This document shows positions 25,164-32,740 of a stretch of DNA of 64,000 bases, in pieces. This stretch comes from Pontibacter ummariensis (GTDB lineage: Bacteria; Bacteroidota; Bacteroidia; Cytophagales; Hymenobacteraceae). Below the pieces are notes generated by a model. It was given only the letters and a program-made list of their open reading frames with translations, was not told the origin of the DNA and searched no databases. The first letter of the stretch is position 1, and each line of letters opens with the position of its first letter. The position numbers and the translations under genes are program-made. The DNA lies in contig NZ_FZOQ01000014.1 of assembly GCF_900188175.1 (NCBI RefSeq), positions 116,132 to 180,131 of the forward strand. The letters run 5' to 3'.

Positions 25164-26171
25164 ATGAGGATAATAGTACCAATGGCAGGTATGGGCAAGC
25201 GTATGCGCCCGCACACTTTAACTGTTCCAAAACCCCTGATCCCTATCGCTGGCAAGCCGATTGTGCAGCGCCTGGTAGAGGACATCGCGAAAGTCTGCCG
25301 CGAACCGATCGAGGAAGTGGCCTTCATCATTGGAGACTTTGGTGCGCAGGTGGAAAAAGACCTGAAAGGCGTCGCTGAGTCAATCGGCGCGAAAGGCAGC
25401 ATTTATCATCAGGAGGAAGCCCTTGGCACCGCCCATGCCATACTTTGCGCACAGGACTCGCTGGAGGGGAAAGTAGTGGTAGCCTTTGCCGACACGCTCT
25501 TTAAAGCCGACTTTGAACTAGACACCAATGCCGATGGCACTATTTGGGTACAGCGTGTGGAAGACCCGCGGCCTTATGGGGTGGTTAAGCTGAACGAGGA
25601 CAACGAGATCACCGACTTCGTGGAGAAACCGGAAGAATTTGTCTCTGACCTGGCCATTATTGGTATTTATTACTTCCGCGACGGTGAGTACCTGAAAAAA
25701 GAGCTACAGTACCTGCTGGACAACAATATCAAGGATAAAGGGGAGTTTCAGCTGACCAACGCGCTCGAGAACATGAAGAACAAAGGGACTAAGTTTATCC
25801 CTGCTGTTATCTCCGAATGGCTCGATTGCGGAAATAAAAACGCAACAGTATATACTAACCAACGCTATTTGGAGTATATAAAGGATGAGAAAGGCCTGGT
25901 GGCCTCATCGGCGAAGCTGGAGAACACAGTCATTATCCCGCCTGTATACATCGGAGAGAACGTCCAAATTACCAATTCGGTAGTAGGGCCTCACGTTTCG
26001 ATCGGAAACAATACGAGCGTGTATAACTCTGTGGTAAGTAACTCCATCATTCAGAAGGACACTTCCCTTAAAAACGGCAACGTTGCAAACTCAATGCTTG
26101 GCAACTTTGTTGTGTATGAAGGGCGCCCATCTGACCTCAGCCTCGGCGACTACAATACGCTTACAGAGTAA
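25164..26171 (+). CDS. Sugar-phosphate nucleotidyltransferase with left-handed helix tail
   Basis: The 335-residue protein starts with the nucleotidyltransferase signature PMAGMGKRMRPHT then VPKPLIPIAGKPI. Asp residues in FADTLF and SEWLDCGN fit metal and sugar binding. Residues from about 245 form hexapeptide-like repeats (VYIGENVQITNSVVGPHVSIG), a left-handed beta-helix tail. The family includes glucose-1-phosphate thymidylyl- and uridylyltransferases and GlmU-like enzymes. Which sugar and nucleotide are used cannot be settled from sequence alone. It is followed 4 bases later by the TPR gene, a linkage often conserved in Bacteroidota. Confidence 0.85.
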   Translation: MRIIVPMAGMGKRMRPHTLTVPKPLIPIAGKPIVQRLVEDIAKVCREPIEEVAFIIGDFGAQVEKDLKGVAESIGAKGSIYHQEEALGTAHAILCAQDSLEGKVVVAFADTLFKADFELDTNADGTIWVQRVEDPRPYGVVKLNEDNEITDFVEKPEEFVSDLAIIGIYYFRDGEYLKKELQYLLDNNIKDKGEFQLTNALENMKNKGTKFIPAVISEWLDCGNKNATVYTNQRYLEYIKDEKGLVASSAKLENTVIIPPVYIGENVQITNSVVGPHVSIGNNTSVYNSVVSNSIIQKDTSLKNGNVANSMLGNFVVYEGRPSDLSLGDYNTLTE

Positions 26172-26175
26172 TAAC

Positions 26176-27936
26176 ATGAAAACATTCAGAAAATATGTCC
26201 TTGCAACATGTTGCCTGGCCCTGATAGGTGCAGGAGAAAGCAACGCTCAGTCTGTAAAGAAAAAAGCCAAAACAGGAGCAGAGGTTGCTGCCCCTGTCAC
26301 ACAGGCACAACAGCCCTCTGAGCGCGACAGGCAGATAAGCGAGGCCCTTTTTCTGGATGGGATGAAATACTTTATGCTGGAGGACTACCAACAAGCCCTC
26401 CAGCTTTTTCAAAAAGCCTACGCCATTACCCCCAACAACGCCACGATTAATTACAAGATCGGCGAAACCTACCTGCAACTGCAGGATACAAAATCAGCGA
26501 TGCCCTTTGCCCAGGCTGCCATAGCCTTGGAAAGCAAAAATGCCTACTACTACCTTTTGCTGGCCCAGCTGCAAACAGGCCAGAAACAGTACGACCAGGC
26601 AGCACAAACATTTAATGCCCTGCTCCGCAACGTCCCTAACTCAGAGGAGTACCTCTTTAATCTAGCAGACCTGTATCTGTCCCAGTCGCGCTTTGACGAT
26701 GCCCTGAAAACCTATGACCGCATCGAAAAACAGTTCGGCGAGCTGGAGCAGATCTATGTGAGCCGCCAGCAGATTTACCTGCGGCAAAAGGACGTGGTAA
26801 GGGCCATTGAAGAGGGCGAGAAGCTACTGCGCCTGAATCCTAATGAAATCCGCTACTTTTTGGCCCAGGCAGAGCTATACAATGCCTCCAAAAAGACAGA
26901 CGAGGCCATTGCCACACTTAGCAGAGCACTGAAGCTAGAACCCAACAATCCCTTTGCCCACCTCATGCTGTCTGACCTTAACAGGCAGAAAGGAAAGCTG
27001 AACGAATCGGAGAAGCAGGTAAAGATCGCTTTTGCCAGCCCTGAGTTGGACATCGACACGAAGGTGCGCATCCTTGTGGATTTTATCCGGCAGTTACCTA
27101 ATCCGGATATAGAAGATGTGTCGCTGGAACTGGTAGACCTAACCATACAGACGCACCCTGAAGAGGCCAAAGCCTATGCCGTAGCAGGCGATTTGCAAAC
27201 GATCGTGGGCAAAAAGGAGCTTGCCCGGAATAATTATATAAAAGCAGTGGGGCTGGATGATTCCCATTTCAAGATCTGGCAGCAGATCGTATTACTGGAT
27301 GCTGAGTTGGGGCAGGCAGATTCTATGGTCGTGCACTCCGAGCAGGCCCTGGAGCTTTTCCCGAACCAGGCCGTGTTTTGGTTTTACAATGGCACCGGCC
27401 ACCTGATCGAGAAGAATTATGACAAGGCCGTAAAATCATTGGAGTTCGGGAAGCGCCTGGCAGCAGGCGAACCTCAGCTTGCCGTGCAGTTTAACATGCA
27501 GTTAGGGGATGGCTACAACGCCCTGAAAGAGTACAAGAAGTCAGATGAGGCCTATGAGGCAGTGCTGGCGCAGGATCCCAAAAATGAGCACGTTCTCAAT
27601 AACTACAGCTATTTCCTGTCGCTGCGCAACGAGAAGCTGGAAAGAGCCAAAGAAATGGCCGCCCGCCTTGTGAAGCTGCACCCCAACAACCCCAACTACC
27701 TGGATACCTACGCTTGGGTCCTCTACAAAATGGGCAAGTACACAGAAGCACGACAGTACCTGGAACAAGCCGTTGCAATTTCCGATGATGCCACAGTAGT
27801 GGAGCACTACGGAGACGTGTTGTTTAAGCTAGGAAAAAAAGAAGAAGCCGTCAGCCAGTGGCAAAAGGCGAAACTTAAGGGCGAAGCCTCCGCCTTTATA
27901 GACCAAAAAATAAAAGACAGAAAGCTGTATGAGTAA
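26176..27936 (+). CDS. Secreted tetratricopeptide-repeat protein
   Basis: The 586-residue protein starts MKTFRKYVLATCCLALIG with a signal peptide cleaved after SNA (Gln at +1). Most of the mature protein is TPR helices, with repeats beginning at ALFLDGMKYFMLEDYQQALQ and ending near NNPNYLDTYAWVLYKMGKYTEAR and VVEHYGDVLFKLGKKEEAVS. Such periplasmic TPR proteins act as scaffolds for envelope assembly. The frame extends back to 26083 inside the preceding gene, but only the ATG at 26176 gives a signal peptide. Its 3' end overlaps the DUF4292 lipoprotein gene by 8 bases, which suggests coupled translation. Confidence 0.88.
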   Translation: MKTFRKYVLATCCLALIGAGESNAQSVKKKAKTGAEVAAPVTQAQQPSERDRQISEALFLDGMKYFMLEDYQQALQLFQKAYAITPNNATINYKIGETYLQLQDTKSAMPFAQAAIALESKNAYYYLLLAQLQTGQKQYDQAAQTFNALLRNVPNSEEYLFNLADLYLSQSRFDDALKTYDRIEKQFGELEQIYVSRQQIYLRQKDVVRAIEEGEKLLRLNPNEIRYFLAQAELYNASKKTDEAIATLSRALKLEPNNPFAHLMLSDLNRQKGKLNESEKQVKIAFASPELDIDTKVRILVDFIRQLPNPDIEDVSLELVDLTIQTHPEEAKAYAVAGDLQTIVGKKELARNNYIKAVGLDDSHFKIWQQIVLLDAELGQADSMVVHSEQALELFPNQAVFWFYNGTGHLIEKNYDKAVKSLEFGKRLAAGEPQLAVQFNMQLGDGYNALKEYKKSDEAYEAVLAQDPKNEHVLNNYSYFLSLRNEKLERAKEMAARLVKLHPNNPNYLDTYAWVLYKMGKYTEARQYLEQAVAISDDATVVEHYGDVLFKLGKKEEAVSQWQKAKLKGEASAFIDQKIKDRKLYE

Positions 27937-28681
27937 ACCCCTTTTGCTGTGCCTGCTCGGAATACTGTTGCTGGCAGGTTGCAAAAAAGAGACGGCCCCC
28001 ACCACTGCGTCTACCACCACAGAAACCGTTGGCAGCGTAAACGTTAACAACCTCGACTTTAATTACCTGAGTACGAAGAGTCAGCTCTCGCTTAACAGCA
28101 AGAGCGAGAACCTTTCTTCCGGCATCTCTCTCCGCATCAAAAAGGATAGCGTCATCTGGGCATCGGTACAACCGGGACTAGGCATTGAGGCAGCCAGGCT
28201 AAAGCTAACACAGGACTCTGTGTTTGTAATGGATCGCCTGCGCAAAGAGTATATTGCTACCGATTACTCGTATCTCCGGAATAAACTGAATGCGGATATC
28301 AGCTTTGACGTGCTCCAAGCCATCCTACTCGGGAACTATCAGGCTAAAGGCGCCGAGAAGATATTGAATGAGGGTGACTTAAAGCACGTGCAGCAGCTCC
28401 GGGGAAACCTCATCTTCGATTACTTTATCGGTAATGCCAACAGCAAACTGCAGCGACTAAACGTGCAGGATAAAAACACCGGCAACACCATTGCCGTGAA
28501 GTACGACAGCTTCCAAAATATAGGCGCGGTTCCCTTTGCACATAACTTTGCCGCTCAGGTGCTGCAAAAAGGAGAAGTAAGCGCCTTTACCCTTAACCAT
28601 AGCCGGGTATCTATAACAGACGAACAGCTAAGTTTTCCATTCAGTGTGCCCACCGAGTACAAGCGCCTCACCATGAATTAA
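27929..28681 (+). CDS. DUF4292 lipoprotein (LolA/LolB-like fold)
   Basis: The 250-residue protein has a lipobox LLAGC (Cys at about residue 18) and a Thr-rich linker. The body matches DUF4292 (NLDFNYLSTKSQLSLNS, SGISLRIKKDSVIWASVQPGLGIEAARL). This is the LolA/LolB-like half-barrel that in other bacteria carries lipoproteins or lipids across the periplasm. A role in lipoprotein or lipid trafficking is inference from the fold. It overlaps the upstream TPR gene by 8 bases and is followed after about 77 bases by the EnvC-like gene, an order repeated in many Bacteroidota. Confidence 0.85.
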   Translation: MSKPLLLCLLGILLLAGCKKETAPTTASTTTETVGSVNVNNLDFNYLSTKSQLSLNSKSENLSSGISLRIKKDSVIWASVQPGLGIEAARLKLTQDSVFVMDRLRKEYIATDYSYLRNKLNADISFDVLQAILLGNYQAKGAEKILNEGDLKHVQQLRGNLIFDYFIGNANSKLQRLNVQDKNTGNTIAVKYDSFQNIGAVPFAHNFAAQVLQKGEVSAFTLNHSRVSITDEQLSFPFSVPTEYKRLTMN

Positions 28682-28758
28682 ATCTCTGAGGCTGTTGGTT
28701 CTTCATTTATAGTTTCGCCATATTTGTAAACTTAGCTTAGTGTAGAAGAACCATTTTG

Positions 28759-29994
28759 ATGAAGGCCCTTTACAAATGCACCTTCTTTCTGCTTCTGCTG
28801 TGTTTACCGCTGGTTTCCCAAGGCCAGAAAAAAAAGTCCAAGGCACAGCTCGAAAAAGAAAAGAAGGAAAACCTTTCCCGTATTAAAGAAGCAAACCGCA
28901 TTCTGCAGCAAACTAAAAAGCAGAAGGAAGTTTCTATTGGGCAGCTGAATGCCATCAAAGAGAAGATCACGGTACAGAAAGGCGTTATCAACAACATCTC
29001 ACGGGAGATCAACTTCATCGAATCGGACGTGCAGGAGACGGAAGGCATTGTAGGGGCCCTGCAGAATGACCTCGAGAAGCTAAAGGCAGAATACGCCACC
29101 ATGGTGTATGCCGCCTCTAAAACAGCCAATAGCTATAACAAACTCATGTTCCTGTTCGCCTCCGACTCCTTTAACCAACTGGTAAGGCGGCTGCGCTACC
29201 TGCAACAGTATTCGGAGGCCCGCAAAAAACAGGTAGAGCAGATCAACAAAGTGCAGGCAGCACTTACAGGACAGTTAGCCTTGCTCGAGTCCAAGAAAAA
29301 GCAAAAGGAAAACCTGCTGGCAAAGCAAGTACAGGAAAGCAAGAACTTGCACAACCTGAAGCAGCAACAGGATAGCGTTATCACAACCCTGAGCAAGCAG
29401 GAAGCTGACCTGAAGCAGGAAGTGGCAGCGCGCCAGCAGGCTGTAAAGAAGTTGGACAAACTGATTGCCGATATCGTGCGGGAAGAGATAGCCCGTGCGG
29501 CAAGGGCTGCCCGCGCTGCGGGGAAAGCGTCGAGTGCCAGTGCGGGCAAAGTAACCCTAACACCAGAGGCAGCGCTTATCTCCTCTTCTTTTGCAGGTAA
29601 CAAAGGGCGTCTGGGTTGGCCGGTGGAGCGAGGCTTTGTCTCACAAAAGTTCGGCCGCCATAACCACCCTGTTTTAAAAGGGGTAGTCGTGGAGAACCGG
29701 GGAATCGACATTCAAACCTCCCAAGGCGCTGCCGCACGGGCTATTTTTGAAGGAAAAGTACTCACAGTGGCCTCCGTGCCCGGCATGAACAACATCGTCA
29801 TGGTGCAACACGGGGAGTATTTTACGGTTTACGCCAAGCTTAAGTCAGTCAGCGTCAGCACAGGACAGACAGTAAAGCTGAACGATACGATTGGTACTAT
29901 CTATACAGACAGCGACGGCACAACAGAACTGCAGTTCCAAATTTGGAAAAACCAGCAGAACCTGAACCCGGAAACCTGGATCAGCCATAAGTAA
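28759..29994 (+). CDS. EnvC-like protein: signal peptide, coiled coil, degenerate LytM domain
   Basis: The 411-residue protein has a signal peptide (LVSQGQ, Gln at +1 or nearby) and a long coiled coil (about residues 25-245, rich in Lys/Glu/Gln with an Ala/Arg hinge). A C-terminal LytM/M23 domain starts around 285 (GRLGWPVERGFVSQKFG). The zinc ligands of active M23 enzymes are changed: the usual HxGxD reads NRGID (VENRGIDIQT), and the usual HxH near YAHL reads YAKL. This is the pattern of EnvC, which activates amidases at the division site instead of cutting murein itself. A TTG just before the ATG at 28759 was not used. A near-consensus box CATATTTG lies about 45 bases upstream. Confidence 0.85.
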   Translation: MKALYKCTFFLLLLCLPLVSQGQKKKSKAQLEKEKKENLSRIKEANRILQQTKKQKEVSIGQLNAIKEKITVQKGVINNISREINFIESDVQETEGIVGALQNDLEKLKAEYATMVYAASKTANSYNKLMFLFASDSFNQLVRRLRYLQQYSEARKKQVEQINKVQAALTGQLALLESKKKQKENLLAKQVQESKNLHNLKQQQDSVITTLSKQEADLKQEVAARQQAVKKLDKLIADIVREEIARAARAARAAGKASSASAGKVTLTPEAALISSSFAGNKGRLGWPVERGFVSQKFGRHNHPVLKGVVVENRGIDIQTSQGAAARAIFEGKVLTVASVPGMNNIVMVQHGEYFTVYAKLKSVSVSTGQTVKLNDTIGTIYTDSDGTTELQFQIWKNQQNLNPETWISHK

Positions 29995-30025
29995 GCCACA
30001 TACGGCAATAAGTCTTTGTTAAAAC

Positions 30026-30055
30026 AAAAAGCCACGGCGGCGGCCGTGGCTTTTT
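30026..30055 (+). terminator. Terminator after the EnvC-like gene
   Basis: AAAAAGCCACGG (30026-30037) pairs with CCGTGGCTTTTT (30044-30055). Confidence 0.9.
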
Positions 30056-30156
30056 CATGTCTTCCCCTCCCCTGTTCGGAAACAACTAGCAACAAGCAAG
30101 CTGGAAACTATTCTGTGTAGGCAGAATTAAAGTAGGGCGTGCTAGAAATAAAAAAA

Positions 30157-30175
30157 CACCCTACAGTGCAGGGTG
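30157..30175 (-). terminator. Minus-strand terminator without an associated gene
   Basis: CACCCT (30157-30162) pairs with AGGGTG (30170-30175). On the minus strand a run of seven T follows. No minus-strand gene lies upstream within the gap. Confidence 0.65.
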
Positions 30176-30483
30176 CCTTTCCAAGCTATGAAAACAAACT
30201 TAATATTTTATCTAAACAACCCTTCAAGGGGCGTTATGATTCTTAAATCTAAATTTACAACACCTTCATCACAAATGCAACATTAATGCAAATATGTGAA
30301 GCATACTGTCATTTACTTATAGCTATACTTATATTCAAAGAAAAGGTTTTAGATGAAGAAGCTTTTCTTTAAGTACTAGCCTTAATGCCATCTCTGTTAG
30401 CAGTTAGCGGCAACCCCGCTCCTTCCACAGCGCGCTAAGGTTACTACAACCTTTTGAACGGCCGCCTGCTTACGCAATACACA

Positions 30484-30501
30484 ATGCAATTGTTATGCCA
30501 A
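30484..30501 (-). promoter_or_regulatory. Sigma-54-like promoter on the minus strand
   Basis: Read on the minus strand the site is TTGGCATAACAATTGCAT. It has GG and GC ten bases apart, as in the -24/-12 sigma-54 consensus TGGCAC-N5-TTGCW, with one mismatch in the -24 hexamer. Transcription would start near 30472 and run toward the terminator at 30157-30175. Confidence 0.45.
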
Positions 30502-30581
30502 CCGACTAATTTTCCGCAAATATCTGATAATTAATAGCAAACATTCGCAGCACCGGAGCATAAGTTCCCAAAACAGGACAA

Positions 30582-30676
30582 ACAAGGGCAATAATCCCCA
30601 AACAGGGAGTTTACTTTTCTTTAAAAACCTCTCACGGCTTTCTTCTTAACAAACTCCCCGAATAAGTTGCCCTTGT
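30582..30676. repeat. Nested inverted repeat, possible structured RNA
   Basis: ACAAGGGCAA (30582-30591) pairs with TTGCCCTTGT (30667-30676). Inside it, GGGAGTTT (30605-30612) pairs with AAACTCCC (30651-30658). The two coaxial stems with unpaired sides and a large loop suggest a folded RNA of about 95 bases on either strand. Confidence 0.45.
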
Positions 30677-30800
30677 GTAGTTATCTGCTTACATTAGCGC
30701 TAGTTACCTCAGCTACAGCGTGTAACAACAAACCATAAGAAGCAAATGCTACAGATTAAACTAATCTTGTCTCTTATGAGTTTAATTAAAATATAACCTT

Positions 30801-30808
30801 TAATTTTG
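30801..30808 (+). promoter_or_regulatory. -7 box of the tatA promoter
   Basis: TAATTTTG fits TAnnTTTG. It stands 25 bases before the first tatA start codon. The -33 element is unclear. Confidence 0.5.
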
Positions 30809-30832
30809 TAGCACCATTTAAACACTAAAGAC

Positions 30833-31048
30833 ATGGGTATCACTAACATTTTCCTGTTCATTGGAGGCCTTGGAGGCACAGAAGTTGTCTTGATTCTGTT
30901 CGCCATCTTGTTACTTTTCGGTGCCAAGCGCATTCCTGAGCTAGCCAGAGGCATGGGCCGTGGCATCCGCGAGTTCAAAGACGCGACAAAGGAAATCAAG
31001 AGCGATATTGAAAGCTCTGTGAAAGACGACCAAAGCGTTACAAAGTAA
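30833..31048 (+). CDS. tatA: Sec-independent translocase subunit TatA/E, copy 1
   Basis: The 71-residue protein has the TatA plan. A short N-terminal membrane helix ([22 protein letters not shown], read as [14 protein letters not shown] then AKRIPEL) has a Glu at its start and the Phe-Gly hinge. An amphipathic helix follows ([18 protein letters not shown]), then a charged tail. It would oligomerise with TatC to let folded twin-arginine precursors cross the inner membrane. tatC is not in the window. A second, similar gene follows after 33 bases. Confidence 0.93.
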   Translation: MGITNIFLFIGGLGGTEVVLILFAILLLFGAKRIPELARGMGRGIREFKDATKEIKSDIESSVKDDQSVTK

Positions 31049-31081
31049 CCCTCACCAATAAGCTTAAGCTTTTAAAGCTAC

Positions 31082-31294
31082 ATGTATTTTAGCACGCTTT
31101 TCCTTTTCCTGGGGGACCTGGGAGGAGGAGAAATGTTTGTTATTTTAACAGCTGTGCTGTTACTGTTTGGTGCTGACAAAATCCCTGGCATTGCCCGCTC
31201 GTTTGGCCGTGGTATCCGGGAGTTTAAAGATGCTACAAACGAAATAAAACAAGAGCTAGAACAATCCATCAAAGACGACCCTAAGTCAAAATAG
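31082..31294 (+). CDS. tatA: Sec-independent translocase subunit TatA/E, copy 2
   Basis: The 70-residue paralogue has the membrane helix EMFVILTAVLLLFGADKIPGI, read as EMFVILTAVLLLFG then ADKIPGI. The amphipathic helix is [18 protein letters not shown], nearly the same as in copy 1. The hinge residues and the Glu at the helix start are kept, so it should be functional. Tandem TatA-like genes may give the TatA and TatB/E roles to two proteins. This is inference, because TatB-specific length or charge features are not visible. The stop codon is only one base before the gatA TTG. Confidence 0.92.
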   Translation: MYFSTLFLFLGDLGGGEMFVILTAVLLLFGADKIPGIARSFGRGIREFKDATNEIKQELEQSIKDDPKSK

Positions 31295-31295
31295 A

Positions 31296-32732
31296 TTGAG
31301 ACAGTATAATTCGCTACGAGATATCCGCGCAGATATTGCTAACGGGCAGGTTTCGTGCAAGCAACTGGTAGAGCAGTATCTCCGGAACATCAAGGAGAGG
31401 GCTGAGTTAAATGCTTTCCTGGAAGTTTTTGAGGAAGAGGCATTGGCCCAGGCTGATGCTGTAGACCAGAAGCTTGCCAACGGCACCGCCGGTAAGTTAG
31501 CAGGGATGGTTATAGGCATCAAGGACGTGCTTGCCTACAAAGGGCACAGCCTGCAGGCCTCCAGCCAAATCCTGAACAACTTTAAATCCCTTTACAATGC
31601 GTCTGCCGTACAGCGCCTGCTGGACGAAGACGCCATTATTATCGGTCGCCAGAACTGCGATGAATTCGCGATGGGCGCCTCTAACGAGAGTTCAGCCTTC
31701 GGGAATGTGCTAAACGCAGATGATCATACGCGTGTGCCGGGAGGTTCTTCCGGAGGTTCTGCCGTTGCCGTACAGGCAGATCTCTGCCTTGCCTCTATTG
31801 GCTCCGACACCGGTGGCTCCGTGCGGCAGCCGGCGGCTTTCTGCGGTGTGATCGGCATGAAGCCGACATACTCCCGCATTTCCCGCTTCGGCCTGATCGC
31901 CTATGCCTCTTCATTCGACCAAATAGGTTTTATCACAAAGAGTGTAGAGGATGCGGCCCTGTTGCTGGAAGTTGTTGCCGGAAAGGACGAAATGGACAGC
32001 ACGGCCAGCCAACGGGAAGTACCTCCGTACAGCCAACTGCTGACCTCTGACAAGAAGTATAAGATCGGCTACATCCGGGACTGCTTTGAGCGCGAAGGCC
32101 TGGACACAGAAGTGAAGGACGCCATCCTTGGAGTGAAAGACATGCTAAGAGATGCGGGCCATGAGGTAGAGGCCGTGGAGTTCCCATACCTGGACTACAT
32201 GGTACCTACCTACTACATTCTGACCACGGCTGAGGCAAGTTCTAACTTAGGCCGCTACGACGGTGTGCGTTATGGCTACCGCTCTGATAATGTAACCGAC
32301 CTGACCTCCTTGTATAAAAAGACAAGGGCCGAAGGCTTTGGGCATGAGGTACAGCGACGCATCATGTTGGGTACTTTCGTGCTTAGCGCCGATTATTATG
32401 ATGCCTACTATACAAAGGCACAGAAAGTGAGACGCCTTATTAAGGAGAAGACCGACGAGTTGCTACAGGCATATGATTTTCTTATATTGCCTACTGCTCC
32501 TTCTACTGCATTTAAGATAGGAGAGAACACAGCTAACCCGCTGGCAATGTACCTGGCCGACATCTTTACGGTTCAGGCCTCACTTGCAGGTGTACCAGCC
32601 ATTTCTATCCCGGTTGGTCGCGATGCTAACGGATTGTCCATCGGGTTGCAGCTCATGACGCGCTCGTTCGAAGAGCCAGCTTTGCTAGCTTTCTCGAATT
32701 ACATCCTGGACAAGATAACCGTTGAAGCATAA
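31296..32732 (+). CDS. gatA: Glutamyl-tRNA(Gln) amidotransferase subunit A
   Basis: The 478-residue amidase-signature enzyme has the Lys-Ser-Ser triad: Lys in MVIGIKDVL, the Ser region PGGSSGGSAVAV and the nucleophile in GSDTGGSVRQPA. It releases ammonia from Gln or Asn for GatB to amidate Glu-tRNA-Gln or Asp-tRNA-Asn. Homology starts at QYNSLRDIRADI, so the only suitable start is the TTG at 31296, directly behind the second tatA stop. This points to coupled translation. gatB and gatC are not in the window, which is usual in Bacteroidota. Confidence 0.96.
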   Translation: MRQYNSLRDIRADIANGQVSCKQLVEQYLRNIKERAELNAFLEVFEEEALAQADAVDQKLANGTAGKLAGMVIGIKDVLAYKGHSLQASSQILNNFKSLYNASAVQRLLDEDAIIIGRQNCDEFAMGASNESSAFGNVLNADDHTRVPGGSSGGSAVAVQADLCLASIGSDTGGSVRQPAAFCGVIGMKPTYSRISRFGLIAYASSFDQIGFITKSVEDAALLLEVVAGKDEMDSTASQREVPPYSQLLTSDKKYKIGYIRDCFEREGLDTEVKDAILGVKDMLRDAGHEVEAVEFPYLDYMVPTYYILTTAEASSNLGRYDGVRYGYRSDNVTDLTSLYKKTRAEGFGHEVQRRIMLGTFVLSADYYDAYYTKAQKVRRLIKEKTDELLQAYDFLILPTAPSTAFKIGENTANPLAMYLADIFTVQASLAGVPAISIPVGRDANGLSIGLQLMTRSFEEPALLAFSNYILDKITVEA

Positions 32733-32740
32733 CACCTAAT

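Larger units (their letters stand above)
30056..30832. other. Long non-coding gap before tatA
   Basis: No credible gene or tRNA is seen. From left to right the gap holds a minus-strand terminator (30157-30175), an AT-rich stretch, a sigma-54-like promoter on the minus strand (30484-30501), a nested inverted repeat (30582-30676) and the tatA promoter box. A minus-strand transcript of about 320 bases between promoter and terminator is the simplest reading. Confidence 0.6.
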
